A stretch of DNA of 64,000 nt. It comes from Novosphingobium naphthalenivorans NBRC 102051 (GTDB taxonomy: Bacteria; Pseudomonadota; Alphaproteobacteria; Sphingomonadales; Sphingomonadaceae). The stretch's first letter is position 1. Every line of letters starts with the position of its first letter. Below, piece after piece: positions 18,142 through 27,309 of this stretch. The DNA is taken from contig NZ_BCTX01000010.1 of the NCBI RefSeq assembly GCF_001590985.1, forward strand, positions 24,711 through 88,710. The letters are read 5' to 3'. A program made the translations under genes and the position numbers. A model generated the notes under the pieces. The model was given only the letters and a program-made list of their open reading frames with translations, was not told the origin of the DNA and ran no database searches.

Positions 18142-18573
18142 ATGAAGTATATTCCTTCCTTGGTTGCACTTGCTGGTGCTGTTGCTTTTGCTATGCCCGC
18201 ACAGGCGGACATGCCAGGCACTGTGACACAGGCTGGGCAATACACGATAGGCATTGTCGGCTACGTACCGGTGATTTGCCGTACCCATGTTGATGCGAAC
18301 ATGATCACCCCTGAGAAAGGGACGTTTCAGCTCGGCACGCTCAACAACTTCTGCAACAGCCCCAACGGATACCGCGTCTATGCGGACTATTCGCCGTCGC
18401 TCGCCCATGCGCAGATGCTGGTCGATGGCGCACCGGTGGCACTGGCAAAGGGCGGCTCCACGCTGATCACCTCATCCGACCGGGCCTCGATCGACCAGCA
18501 CGAACTCGCGCTCGCCGTTTCCGAAGGACGCGCGGTCTCCGGCTCGATCAGCTTCCGTATCGAGCCGCTCTGA
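18142..18573 (+). CDS. exported pilin-like protein of unknown role
   Basis: 143 residues from the ATG at 18142 (an in-frame ATG at 18118 would add 8). Signal peptide MKYIPSLVALAGAVAFAMPAQA. The mature part has two cysteines (PVICRTH and NNFCNSPNGYRVYADYS) and ends in SISFRIEPL. The Cys spacing and the final beta-strand resemble the spore-coat-U/Csu pilin fold. It is the only plus-strand gene here and converges on the pilus operon, so it may be a separately regulated minor subunit. Weak ribosome-binding site; start uncertain. Confidence 0.6.
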   Translation: MKYIPSLVALAGAVAFAMPAQADMPGTVTQAGQYTIGIVGYVPVICRTHVDANMITPEKGTFQLGTLNNFCNSPNGYRVYADYSPSLAHAQMLVDGAPVALAKGGSTLITSSDRASIDQHELALAVSEGRAVSGSISFRIEPL

Positions 18574-18602
18574 CGCCTGGCAACGACCCCTGCCGGTTCC
18601 GG

Positions 18603-19637
18603 TCAGGGAGCGTTGCCGCAGGCATAGGTCCCGGTGTTCGACGCGATGAGCGGAGTCACCGTGACAGTCAGGGTGTCCGTGTAGGTGGGTGAGGGATTCT
18701 TGCCTGCACCGCCTTCCTGCAGCGCGCCCTGGATGTAGAGCTGGTTGCCCGAGGTCAGTCCGGCACGCTGGCAGTCCTTGTCGATGACGGTCACGCCCGC
18801 CGCAGCCGTGGTCCTGTCGACAGTTTGACCCAGAAAGCTCAATGCATAGGCGACCTGGTCGTCGGCGGTCGTTGCGCCCGGTTTCTTCAGCAGGAAGCCG
18901 TTGGCGGATGACAACTGGACATTATAGGCGCCGGAACTCAGCACCGAGACATAGTTCGTCGCCGCCGTTCGCTGCGGCGTCGTGGCAAGCGATGACGTCG
19001 TGATGGCGCCGATTTCGCCGAAGTCCAGCGTAGTGCCGGCGTAATAGGTCCGCAGGGCGCTGAGGACGTTCACGTCGATCGTCACGGCGTTCGCCTGATC
19101 GATCGGTGTCTTCTGGTCCTGGAAGCCGCCAGTGCCGTCACAGACGTAGCGGATTCCGAAGCTGATCGGCTTGCCGGCACTGAGGTCCGTTCCGGCCGGG
19201 ACAGTGACCTTGATGTTGAGAGTTACCGAATCCGGCTGCGCTGCGCCTCCGAAATTGTAGTAGATCTGGCCCGATACGTTCGACTGCGCCTGGGGCAGCC
19301 CGTTGGTGGCCCCTTCGTTGTAGAGCACATTGTAATACGTGGTGCCGCCGGGCAAAGTCGCCGCCACCTGATAGTCAGGGCTTCCCGCAGGCTTGGTCAG
19401 GATGAAATAGACCTGCTGCGTCTTCTTGCCGCCCGATCCGACGGCGCGCGTCAGCGTGAGCGGGATATCGGCCTGGTTCAGCCCGCTCGTCCCGAACGGG
19501 TCGTAATAGATGCCGGTGGACGCCATGGCCGTGCCGGTCACGCCGCATATGTCGGCGGCATGCGCCTGCCCCGCCGTTGCCATCGCCGCCAGCGATGCGA
19601 TCGCGGCCAGCCACCTCATTTTGAACTTTACCTGCAT
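18603..19637 (-). CDS. Csu-type pilus tip protein (spore coat U domain)
   Basis: The last gene of the pilus operon and 344 residues long, about twice the size of the pilins: two SCPU-like halves, as in the CsuE tip adhesin of archaic chaperone-usher pili. Signal peptide (ending GQAHA), then ADICGVTGTAMASTGIYYDPF (donor-strand domain with Cys). The C-terminal pilin half starts near TIDVNVLSALRTYYAGTTLDFGEIG. ATG at 19637 lies 4 bases after the usher stop; an upstream in-frame TTG at 19652 overlaps the usher. Its position after the usher fits a tip subunit. Confidence 0.8.
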   Translation of the reverse strand: MQVKFKMRWLAAIASLAAMATAGQAHAADICGVTGTAMASTGIYYDPFGTSGLNQADIPLTLTRAVGSGGKKTQQVYFILTKPAGSPDYQVAATLPGGTTYYNVLYNEGATNGLPQAQSNVSGQIYYNFGGAAQPDSVTLNIKVTVPAGTDLSAGKPISFGIRYVCDGTGGFQDQKTPIDQANAVTIDVNVLSALRTYYAGTTLDFGEIGAITTSSLATTPQRTAATNYVSVLSSGAYNVQLSSANGFLLKKPGATTADDQVAYALSFLGQTVDRTTAAAGVTVIDKDCQRAGLTSGNQLYIQGALQEGGAGKNPSPTYTDTLTVTVTPLIASNTGTYACGNAP

Positions 19638-19641
19638 CGTC

Positions 19642-22173
19642 TCACTTCCCAACGGGCCTGATCGTGCCGAGCTTCACGATGCCTTCGGCATCGTCCGGAA
19701 CGGTTATCAGGTAAGTCGATTTCTTCTCGTCGAGCATTTCCAGGCGCCACTGGCCGGGAGCCAGGCCGGTCGCGCCGAAGCGGCCCTGCCGGTTGGTGAA
19801 CATCGTCACCGGCGGACGTTCGGGGTGGGCGATTTCGGTGGCCTTGCCGGCCACCAGCGACACGGGCTGGCCGTCCACGTCCACCATCTCGCCGATCGCG
19901 GTGAAGTGATAGTCGGACCCCACCTCCAGCTTGTAGCCGCTGCGATAGGCCGGATAGAGCTTGTACGAACCCAGACCGATATCCACGCCGGCCGGGGCCT
20001 GGGGGACGTCCACAGCGACGGTCCGCTCGGCGTAGGACGACAGGTTCGGCATCGTTGCCGCGCCCAGTTTGCCGCTGTTCGCGGTGTAGCCATAGGCGCT
20101 TGGCTCGACGACGACATCGGCAGTCTTCAGGCTCTTGTGCGGGCTGACGACGGCAAAGCTGTCGTAGATCGGCCTGCCGACGGATACGGCGCCATCGGCC
20201 AGGGCAATCGACGTGGCCACGCGGAAGTTCGTGCGCTGGCCGATGTCGGACGTGAAGTCGCCGGCAAAGGTGCCGTAATGGCTCACCCCGAGTTCCGCGC
20301 GGTTCGCGAAATAGTTGAGATTCATGCTGACATCCGACCCGTAGTCGGAGCGTTGCACGTCAGCCGTGACGTTGTAGCTGCCCACGCCCGAGCCATGCAG
20401 GCTCTGGTAGGAAACGCGGGCGCGATTGTCGCGGGAATCGAACTCGCTGCGCACGCTCGACGACGCGCCGAGGCGCACTGTCAGGCTCAGGAAGGCACTG
20501 ACGTCCTTGCCGCGCGTGTCTTCCTGATAGCGGGCTTCCGCAGTAAGGCTGGCCTGCGGCGACAGCCGCCAGCCGGCCAGCACCCGGTAGTTCTGCAGGT
20601 TCTGGTTGTCGCCGCGCCCCTTCGAGAAGCGGGCATCCACACCGGCGTAGAAGCTCGGGCTGAAACTGTGGCTGTAGCCGCCACCCACTTCGTACTGGTA
20701 GGGGTTTTCGGCCAGGAAGAAGCTGACCGGCGCGAACCGCTTGGAGCGGTGTTCCGCGAAAAGGTTGAACGTGTCCGACTGGCCGTCGCGGTGCTGGATC
20801 AGGCGCTGGAAGGTCGCCTGCAAGGCATAGCCGTCACCCACCCCCTTGCTGTGGCTGAAGGCGGCGCTGGTCCCCAGCGTGCCGATCGAGGATCCGATGA
20901 CAGCCTCGACGCCGCCCATCTGGATATCGGCGTCGGCCTGGAAATTCGCTCCCAGCGTTACATTGTCGCTGATGCCCCGGCGGTAGAAGCCGGAGGTAAT
21001 CCATTTATCGGTGTAATGCGGTCCGCTGAGGCCCAGCGGCGACTTGACGCCGGCGTAGAGGCCGAACTCGCTCAATCCCTTCGCGAGCTGGGTCTGGTCC
21101 ACGAAGACGTTGAACCGCAGGACCTCGCTGCGCCCGGTATCATCGAGCACGTTGAGGCGGATGTCGTTGGCGCCCTGCGCGAACGGAAAGTCGCGCAGGT
21201 TGTAGTTGCCGGGCCCTAGCTGAAGACGCCGGACCTGCTCGCCATTGACAAGGACCTCGACTGTCGAGGCGCGTTCCAGCGTGAAGGTGCGGTCGCCTCG
21301 CGGACGCACGATCATTTGCGGATTGAGGACGCTGTAGGACCGGAAAATGGAAATGCCGGCCATGTCCGGCGCCGTCTGGAAACTGCGCGCCTGGGGCTGC
21401 AGGTCGCCTGCCGTGACGCGCAGCACCTTGTCGGTGTCGTCGTAGACCAGACGCGAGCCAAGGCGCTGGAAATCAGGGCCCAGATTGCCCGGCGTCCAGA
21501 TGGCGTCGGACTCCGCGACCACTCCGCCCAGACGGGTGGCACCGTTGAGCAGGAAGACCGGGGAATTGAACCCGGTGTCCGCCCCGGTTTCCACAAGGTC
21601 CAGCGATCCGCGGATGTTGAGGTAGGCGCTGAAGTCCGCCGGCTGCACGAAGCTGCCCACGGCGGTCCGGTCCAGCGCGGAGACGGATACACGGCGGGAC
21701 GCGCGCAGTTCCACCGGGATCGTCAGCTGGAGTTCGAGCGTGCGGGGGCTGTAGCCGATCCCGATACCGCTGGAGGCGAAGTCGCCAGGGCCGATGGTGG
21801 TGCGGCCGGCAAAGTTGGCCCTGAGGGTGTCGAGGACCTGCGGGTCGATCACGTCCGTCAGCAGCTGCAGGATGCGCGCTGCCGGGAAACTGAGCGAGTC
21901 GTCGGGGCCGATGGTGAGCGGGACGTCGCCGAGATAGGCGGCGCCGTCGCGGACCGGCACTGTCAGCATGATCGCGCGGCCGGTGGGATTCAGCGGCTGC
22001 GAGCGCGCTGCAGGCACGCTCGGTGGCGGCGTCGCGGCAGCACTCGCGGCCTGCGCCGTGTCATCGTGCAGTCCCTCGGCCGGAATATCGGCCGCAAACA
22101 CCTCACCGGAGAAAACGAGCGCAAACGCGCTCGTTCCGGCTAACAGGCTGAAACGGATTGCCCCCCCAGACAT
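19642..22173 (-). CDS. outer-membrane usher (FimD/PapC, CsuD-like)
   Basis: An 843-residue outer-membrane pore that recruits chaperone-subunit complexes and extrudes the pilus. It has a signal peptide, an N-terminal chaperone-binding region, a long beta-barrel with a plug, and C-terminal Ig-like domains (FTNRQGRFGATGLAPGQWRLE, then VPDDAEGIVKLG). The RPRGDRTFTLERASTVEVLVNGEQ plug segment and GPGNYNLRDFPFAQGANDI are typical of archaic ushers. It follows the chaperone gene by 3 bases and ends 4 bases before the tip gene. Confidence 0.92.
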   Translation of the reverse strand: MSGGAIRFSLLAGTSAFALVFSGEVFAADIPAEGLHDDTAQAASAAATPPPSVPAARSQPLNPTGRAIMLTVPVRDGAAYLGDVPLTIGPDDSLSFPAARILQLLTDVIDPQVLDTLRANFAGRTTIGPGDFASSGIGIGYSPRTLELQLTIPVELRASRRVSVSALDRTAVGSFVQPADFSAYLNIRGSLDLVETGADTGFNSPVFLLNGATRLGGVVAESDAIWTPGNLGPDFQRLGSRLVYDDTDKVLRVTAGDLQPQARSFQTAPDMAGISIFRSYSVLNPQMIVRPRGDRTFTLERASTVEVLVNGEQVRRLQLGPGNYNLRDFPFAQGANDIRLNVLDDTGRSEVLRFNVFVDQTQLAKGLSEFGLYAGVKSPLGLSGPHYTDKWITSGFYRRGISDNVTLGANFQADADIQMGGVEAVIGSSIGTLGTSAAFSHSKGVGDGYALQATFQRLIQHRDGQSDTFNLFAEHRSKRFAPVSFFLAENPYQYEVGGGYSHSFSPSFYAGVDARFSKGRGDNQNLQNYRVLAGWRLSPQASLTAEARYQEDTRGKDVSAFLSLTVRLGASSSVRSEFDSRDNRARVSYQSLHGSGVGSYNVTADVQRSDYGSDVSMNLNYFANRAELGVSHYGTFAGDFTSDIGQRTNFRVATSIALADGAVSVGRPIYDSFAVVSPHKSLKTADVVVEPSAYGYTANSGKLGAATMPNLSSYAERTVAVDVPQAPAGVDIGLGSYKLYPAYRSGYKLEVGSDYHFTAIGEMVDVDGQPVSLVAGKATEIAHPERPPVTMFTNRQGRFGATGLAPGQWRLEMLDEKKSTYLITVPDDAEGIVKLGTIRPVGK

Positions 22174-22176
22174 GGC

Positions 22177-22944
22177 TTATCTGTTGTCGAAAGCGAAGGA
22201 TGCCTCGACGGTGCCTTCCGCAGAGGGGAGTTCGACGGGAACCGTAACCGTGCGGGCCTGGCCGCTGCCGATCAGGCCGAAGCCCATGGTCTGCTGGATT
22301 TCAGCCGAAGAGAGCGACTTGGAGAAGATCTGCTTGCCCGAGCTGTCCTTCTCGACGATGCGCAGGTGGCCGTTCGACAGATAGCCGTAAGCGGCGGTCT
22401 CGTTGTGGACCTGCAGCACAGGCACGGGCTTGCCGGCCGCGTTCTTGCCGATCGATGCGCTTTCGACCGTGAACTGCGGCTTGATGCCGTCGGGGCCGAC
22501 GCTGACCAGAACCTGGAAATTGTACAGGATCTGGATCGCGGACTGGCCCTCGGGCAGCTTCACCGGAAGCTGGGCCACGGTGATGTAGTAGTGATGGCTC
22601 TTGGCGAGCTGCGGGTCGCCGACGTACTGGACGCGGAACGACTGGGTCTGCCCGGGCGGGATCAGCGCCTGCGGCGGGAACACCAGAAGATCCCCCGGAT
22701 CGACGCCGGTGGCCTTGACGCCATCCGGCGTCAGTTCGAGTTCCTGAATGGTCAGCTCGACGGGCAGATCATTGGTGAAAGTGTTTTCCACCGTCAGGAC
22801 CTGAGACATGCCCTTGCCGGCCGTCTGGAGGTCGATCACGACAGGCTGGACGGTCATGGCCGACGCTGCCGAAATCGGGGAAACTGCGGCCAGCAGGAAA
22901 GCCAATGCACGCTTTGCTGGTCTGATCACGTTCTTCACTCCCAA
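22177..22944 (-). CDS. periplasmic pilus chaperone (PapD/CsuC-like)
   Basis: A 255-residue two-domain Ig-like chaperone. The signal peptide ends near AASA-M. The N-terminal domain has the subunit-binding G1-type strand (SAIQILYNFQVLVSV) and the conserved FRVQYVGDP segment. It caps pilin subunits by donor-strand complementation and delivers them to the usher. It lies between the subunit genes and the usher, as in csu operons. Confidence 0.9.
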   Translation of the reverse strand: MGVKNVIRPAKRALAFLLAAVSPISAASAMTVQPVVIDLQTAGKGMSQVLTVENTFTNDLPVELTIQELELTPDGVKATGVDPGDLLVFPPQALIPPGQTQSFRVQYVGDPQLAKSHHYYITVAQLPVKLPEGQSAIQILYNFQVLVSVGPDGIKPQFTVESASIGKNAAGKPVPVLQVHNETAAYGYLSNGHLRIVEKDSSGKQIFSKSLSSAEIQQTMGFGLIGSGQARTVTVPVELPSAEGTVEASFAFDNR

Positions 22945-22976
22945 AAAATCCCTGTGCCCTGTGAGTTGCCGGAAGG

Positions 22977-23570
22977 TCAGTTTGCCGGAACCAGTTCGAC
23001 GACGATGGCATCGCTGTATTCACCGGCAACAAGCGGTCCGCCGCCCGCCGGAGTTGAAATGCGGATAGCCATGTCTCCCCGTGCCGGATCGCTGGACGCG
23101 ATCGAGGCCGTGCCGGCATCGCTCTGACGCACGAGGTTCATGCCGGCCCAGTCGATCGCGACCTGATAGGGCAGGAACTCGCTGAATCCGCCGCCGGCCG
23201 TGCTGCCCGCCTGTGCGCCGCTACGCAGCAGACCGCCGTTGTTGCTGCGCACGACCACGGAATGGGAGCTGTTGCACACGACCGGAAAGTCGAGCTCGAT
23301 CGACGTCGGGCGGGCCATGGCCGTCTGATTGTCGACCAGCTGGGTGATGGTGATCTGGCCGCTGCCCACTGATCCCGCCGCGAACGTGGCGTTCTGCGCG
23401 TTGGTCGCGCGGGGCTGGTTGATGACGCAGGCTGCCGGAGCATCGCCGTAGAGATACAGCGGCTGCTGGTCCGGGGCCGCGCCCTGGTCCTGCGCGCGAA
23501 CCGCGCCGGGAAGCAGCAGGCCGGCGGCCATGGCGGCGCGAACGAAGCAAGACAGGCGCGACAGGCGCAT
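22977..23570 (-). CDS. spore coat U (SCPU) domain pilin subunit, sixth of the operon
   Basis: 197 residues from an ATG that overlaps the previous stop by one base (TGATG). Signal peptide (ending GAVRA), then the SCPU pilin fold with Cys pairs (AACVINQPRATNAQNATF and FPVVCNSSHSVVVRSNNGG) and a final strand GEYSDAIVVELVPAN. The coupled start and the shared NNGG/ENNG loop tie it to the neighbouring 23570-24190 gene as a duplicate pair. Probably a minor or adaptor subunit. Confidence 0.82.
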   Translation of the reverse strand: MRLSRLSCFVRAAMAAGLLLPGAVRAQDQGAAPDQQPLYLYGDAPAACVINQPRATNAQNATFAAGSVGSGQITITQLVDNQTAMARPTSIELDFPVVCNSSHSVVVRSNNGGLLRSGAQAGSTAGGGFSEFLPYQVAIDWAGMNLVRQSDAGTASIASSDPARGDMAIRISTPAGGGPLVAGEYSDAIVVELVPAN

Positions 23571-24190
23571 CACCGCGGCTCCAGGAAAATGCGGACCGTG
23601 TCGGCGTAGTTGCCCGCCAGGACCGGCGCGTTGACCGCGACGTTCGACGCGCCCTCGGCAATGTCGAGGCTGAGGCTGATGTCGCCCGCGGCGGGCTCGT
23701 CGATGTTCACGACCTGCTGGACGAGCTGGCGGACCTTGCCGTCGGTGCGGAGGCTGGAACTTGTCCCGTCCCAGGTCACCTGGGCCTGGTAGGGGACGGC
23801 ATAGGCGAAGCCGCTGGCACCGCCGCTGACCCGTCCGTCCGTCGGCCACAGGCCGTTGTTCTCGGACTGGATCCGCAGCCGGTGGGGGAAATTGCAGACC
23901 GCAGCGAACGCCACGGTGATGCGGGCGGCCCGGATCGCCAGCGTCTGCGGGTCGGTGAACTGCAGGATCTGCAGGGTATTGCCGTCGATCCCGGTGAAAT
24001 TGACCTGCGATCCGGCCTGAAGCCGCGGGTTCTGGATGGCGCACACGTCGGGGGCGTTCCCGGTTACGGGCAAGGCCTTGCTGGCAATATTCGACTGCGC
24101 CGCGGCAGGGCCCGAAAGCAGGCCGCCAAGGCTCAATCCCATGACCAGAGCCAGATGCCCCAGCCCCCCCAGATGACGGTGCGCGCGCAT
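23570..24190 (-). CDS. SCPU domain pilin subunit, fifth of the operon
   Basis: 206 residues. Signal peptide with a long n-region (MRAHRHLGG..., ending GPAAA). The mature part has the Cys pair (DVCAIQNPRLQAGSQVNF and FAAVCNFPHRLRIQSENNG) and the C-terminal strand AGNYADTVRIFLEPR that would be donated or complemented during assembly. It begins one base after the stop of the upstream pilin gene and overlaps the next pilin gene. Confidence 0.82.
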   Translation of the reverse strand: MRAHRHLGGLGHLALVMGLSLGGLLSGPAAAQSNIASKALPVTGNAPDVCAIQNPRLQAGSQVNFTGIDGNTLQILQFTDPQTLAIRAARITVAFAAVCNFPHRLRIQSENNGLWPTDGRVSGGASGFAYAVPYQAQVTWDGTSSSLRTDGKVRQLVQQVVNIDEPAAGDISLSLDIAEGASNVAVNAPVLAGNYADTVRIFLEPR

Positions 24191-24191
24191 C

Positions 24192-24758
24192 TTATTCCAC
24201 CGCAGTCAACGTGACCGTCACCGAACCCTGGTAGTTCGTATCCGACACAAGGCGAAGGGCGCTGCCGCCGCTGGTGCTGAAGCTGCTGAGGCCCACGGTG
24301 ATATCGCCGGTGAAGGCGGTGTCGCGGGACTGCGTGGCAGCGGCATTACTGACGGCCGAGGTGTCGAAGCTGGCGGGAACGGTGGTCCAGCCGCTCGCCG
24401 TGGCGACGTAGTTCACCGTGCGCGAAAAGCCGGAGGGCGGCGTCGTGGTGAAGTTCTGGGCCGTCATCGGCGTCGCCACGATCTGGATCGTGCTGCGGGT
24501 GGAGCAGAACGACCCGGCCAGGACCTGGTCCGGCGCGGACAGGTCCGTGCGCAGCAGGCCCGTCGTGGTGTCGGTCAGGACGCCAAGGTCGAACGTACCG
24601 TTGCCCGACAGCGTTCCGCCCGAACACAATGCCGGGACCGAGCCGATCACGGCGAAGTCCTTGGCCGAAGTGTCGGTCAGCGTGTCCGACGACTGGGCCT
24701 GTGCGTTTGCGGCAAAGGCCGCCAGCGCCAGAGCCGGGATCGCATAGATCAGTCGCAT
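24192..24758 (-). CDS. SCPU domain pilin subunit, fourth of the operon
   Basis: 188 residues with a clear signal peptide (MRLIYAIPALALAAFAANAQA). The SCPU pilin fold shows Cys in SVPALCSGGTLSGNGTFDLG and GSFCSTRSTIQIVATPM, and ends YQGSVTVTLTAVE. Only one base separates it from the next gene, so it is co-translated. Confidence 0.83.
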   Translation of the reverse strand: MRLIYAIPALALAAFAANAQAQSSDTLTDTSAKDFAVIGSVPALCSGGTLSGNGTFDLGVLTDTTTGLLRTDLSAPDQVLAGSFCSTRSTIQIVATPMTAQNFTTTPPSGFSRTVNYVATASGWTTVPASFDTSAVSNAAATQSRDTAFTGDITVGLSSFSTSGGSALRLVSDTNYQGSVTVTLTAVE

Positions 24759-24776
24759 CTTCGTACCTCCGCCTGA

Positions 24777-25352
24777 TTATTGGACCGTGGTGGCCGGGCC
24801 CAGCGTGACGATCACCGTTCCGCTGTATTCGCCCGCCACCAGAATGGCATCGCCCGGCGCCGTGAAGCCCGACAGGGCGACTCCGATGTCGGCAATCTTG
24901 GGCAGCGGCTGTGTGCCGCCAGTCCCGCTTGCCGAGGCGGACGAGCCATCTCCCAAGGCTGCCGTTGTCGCTGTGGCATCCCCGCTCGCCCAGCCCGTTA
25001 CCAGCGCCGTGAAGTTCACGGCACGGGCAAAGCCCGGCTGAAGCGTCGAGCTGTCATTGGCGACGAGTGCCGTGGCATCGACTTTGACAGCCGAACCCGC
25101 GAAGTTGCAGAAACTGCCCGGCAGGCTCACCGACTGCCCCGGAAGCACGGCGATCCGTCCCGCGCGTGTCCCCGAAGTGGCCGCCATCTGTCCAAGGTCT
25201 ACCGTCGCACTCGACGGGTCGCCCAGGATACAGATCGAGGCAACCCGGCCATTGACGGCAACGTTCCCCGTATCGGTATCCGTCGCCTGGGCAAAGGCCG
25301 CGCCCGGCGCCATTGCGGCGGCGGCTACCAGAAGGCTGTATATCTTCCTCAT
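24777..25352 (-). CDS. SCPU domain pilin subunit, third of the operon
   Basis: 191 residues; signal peptide MRKIYSLLVAAAAMAPGAAFA. The mature part follows the pattern NVAVNGRVASICILGDPSSA, SLPGSFCNFAGSAVKVDATA and the final strand GEYSGTVIVTLGPA. Shares its leader style (MRK start) and end with the two pilins upstream, suggesting tandem duplication. Confidence 0.85.
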   Translation of the reverse strand: MRKIYSLLVAAAAMAPGAAFAQATDTDTGNVAVNGRVASICILGDPSSATVDLGQMAATSGTRAGRIAVLPGQSVSLPGSFCNFAGSAVKVDATALVANDSSTLQPGFARAVNFTALVTGWASGDATATTAALGDGSSASASGTGGTQPLPKIADIGVALSGFTAPGDAILVAGEYSGTVIVTLGPATTVQ

Positions 25353-25400
25353 GGGATCAAATCTCCGGGTTTACGCAACGGCGTCCACCGGCCAACCGGA

Positions 25401-25925
25401 TCAGGTTGCCGGTGCCAGAACGACGTCAACGCTGCCGTTGTACGTGCCAGCCACCAGCAGGCCGGTGGCAGACGCATTGGAGAGCGTGACGACCACGTTG
25501 CCAGTGAACATGTTGACGTTGGCCGCCGCCCCGGCGAGCGCATCCGTCGAATCGTCGGTCGCATCGACGCTGTTGGCATTGGCGGTCGCGGTGTAGTCCA
25601 CGCGGTTGGTGAAGCCGGTGGCTGCCGCGGCGACGTTCGTGATGGCATTGGCCTTCACGGTCACGGTGGCGGCAGTGCTGTTGCACCAGCCCACGAGGGT
25701 GGCGTTCTTGGCATTCACCTTGCTGACATCAAGCGTGCCGGCGTTGGTGTCGCTGCCGCCCAGGGCCATTTCGCCAAGCGAGATGGTGGCGCTGGGGGTG
25801 GTGAACAGGCAGCGGGCCGCAACCGTGCCGTCGATGCTGACGGTGCCGGTGCTCGATTCCTGAGCCATGGCGGGGCTTGCCAGCAGTGCCGCTGCAGCCG
25901 AGGCGAGAAGCCATTTCTTGCGCAT
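25401..25925 (-). CDS. SCPU domain pilin subunit, second of the operon
   Basis: 174 residues; signal peptide MRKKWLLASAAAALLASPAMA. Pilin pattern TVSIDGTVAARCLFTTPSA, LVGWCNSTAATVTVKANA and final strand AGTYNGSVDVVLAPAT. With the neighbouring 25955-26536 gene it is the shortest and most regular of the set, so one of the two is the likely major shaft pilin. Confidence 0.85.
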   Translation of the reverse strand: MRKKWLLASAAAALLASPAMAQESSTGTVSIDGTVAARCLFTTPSATISLGEMALGGSDTNAGTLDVSKVNAKNATLVGWCNSTAATVTVKANAITNVAAAATGFTNRVDYTATANANSVDATDDSTDALAGAAANVNMFTGNVVVTLSNASATGLLVAGTYNGSVDVVLAPAT

Positions 25926-25954
25926 GTTGAAGTGTCCTTCCGTTTAGCGGGCGA

Positions 25955-26536
25955 TCACGCGCCGGGCGCGATGACGACCTGGATCTGGCCGGTGTAAGCG
26001 CCGGCAACGAGAAGATCCGTGGCGCTGTTCGTTGCGAAACTGTCCGCACTGATCACGACATTGCTCGAACCATTATTGGCAAGGCGCCCGCCGATGGCTG
26101 TCGCAGTCAGCGGCGTCGTGGTCGTGGCCGAGAAAGGGACGTTCGGAGTTGTCACAGTCGTCACGGCGACATGGGCCGTGTAATCGATGCTGTTGTCGTA
26201 TCCGGTGTCCGGCGTCCCGGCTCCGCTGATGGCCAGCGGCGTGGCCGAAATGGCGATGGTCGGGTTGGCCGTGGTGCAGACCACCCGGGCCGCAAGAGCC
26301 GAGCCCCCAAGCGACGTGAACGAAGATGCCAGATCAGTACGCATCGTGCCATCGGCCTGGCTCAGTTCACCGAAATTCACGGTGGTGCCGAAAGTGGTGC
26401 CGGCCGTTTCGGATACGACGATGCACTTGTCGCCAACTGTACCGGCGAGATTGACAGTTCCGGTGGTGCTCTGCGCCGCGGCGGGCGTGGCAATGACGGT
26501 GGATACCGCCAGGGCCATCAACGTTATCTTCCTCAT
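25955..26536 (-). CDS. SCPU domain pilin subunit, first MRK-type copy
   Basis: 193 residues from the ATG at 26536 (MRKITLMALAVSTVIATPAAA is the signal peptide; longer in-frame extensions upstream are not protein-like). Pilin pattern VNLAGTVGDKCIVVSETAG, ARVVCTTANPTIAISATPL and end GAYTGQIQVVIAPGA. Candidate major shaft subunit together with the next gene. Confidence 0.84.
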   Translation of the reverse strand: MRKITLMALAVSTVIATPAAAQSTTGTVNLAGTVGDKCIVVSETAGTTFGTTVNFGELSQADGTMRTDLASSFTSLGGSALAARVVCTTANPTIAISATPLAISGAGTPDTGYDNSIDYTAHVAVTTVTTPNVPFSATTTTPLTATAIGGRLANNGSSNVVISADSFATNSATDLLVAGAYTGQIQVVIAPGA

Positions 26537-26634
26537 TGCACTTCCCCTAAAGAAACCGGCCCTAAAGAAACGGGCGTGGCCGGAATTGGTCAGGTTTGCC
26601 GCGGAAAGCCCGCGGGTATTCGATACGATGCCCG

Positions 26635-27309
26635 TCATGACGCGGGCGAAATGGTTACGGTCAGCGTGTCGCTGTAGCTGCCGGCGATGAGCTGGTCGGT
26701 GCCGGAATAAGCGGGCGCGCTGACGGCGATGTAGGACCCGGCAAGACCGTAGGAGCGCGGGACAAGAAGCCCGTTCGATGCGGATGCCGTGCCGTTGAAG
26801 TCGCAAGTCGATCCCGAAATGCCCTGAGCGATCTGGCCGACCGGACAACTGCTTGCGACAGTGCCGGAATCCGACGCGACATTCAGGGCAACCGTGTACG
26901 GCGCCTTGTCAGTGTAGCCCGGATCACTGTTGGCCGTGCCCGCCTGCAACGCGCCGTTCAGCGAAGTGACGGCAATACGCCAGGGCGCGGTGCACTCGGC
27001 CGTGAACGGGATCTGGCCGGACCATGCGGCCGCGTCGATCACGCCTGCATCCACCGTGCCGCTGGGCGCGCTGTTGGATGCAAACCCGCAGCGTCCGCCG
27101 ACCGACGCCAGGACGTCGATCTGCATCGCCACACGATCCGGCCCGGATACATATGCGTTCGGATAGTAGGCCGTGACAGGGCTCGTCGAAGCCAATGCAG
27201 GCATGCCGCAAAGTGCTGCCGAGGCAGCCAGCGCCGCCCCCAGCACCCGGTCGTGATGTATCTGCAAAATGCTCAACACCGCACATGCCCCACTCGTTTC
27301 GAGGGCCAC
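26635..27309 (-). CDS. pilus subunit-like exported protein, first gene of the operon
   Basis: 224 residues if the ATG at 27309 is used; GTG or TTG codons about 12 residues later would give a more compact signal peptide (hydrophobic core LGAALAASAALCGMPALA). The mature part has Cys in VGGRCGFASN, FTAECTAPWRIAV and two more (SSCPVG, STCDFNG), and ends AGSYSDTLTVTISPAS, the pilin-type last strand. The extra Cys pair and larger size distinguish it from the downstream pilins; possibly a minor, terminator or adaptor subunit. It is the promoter-proximal gene of the nine-gene operon. Confidence 0.75.
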   Translation of the reverse strand: MALETSGACAVLSILQIHHDRVLGAALAASAALCGMPALASTSPVTAYYPNAYVSGPDRVAMQIDVLASVGGRCGFASNSAPSGTVDAGVIDAAAWSGQIPFTAECTAPWRIAVTSLNGALQAGTANSDPGYTDKAPYTVALNVASDSGTVASSCPVGQIAQGISGSTCDFNGTASASNGLLVPRSYGLAGSYIAVSAPAYSGTDQLIAGSYSDTLTVTISPAS

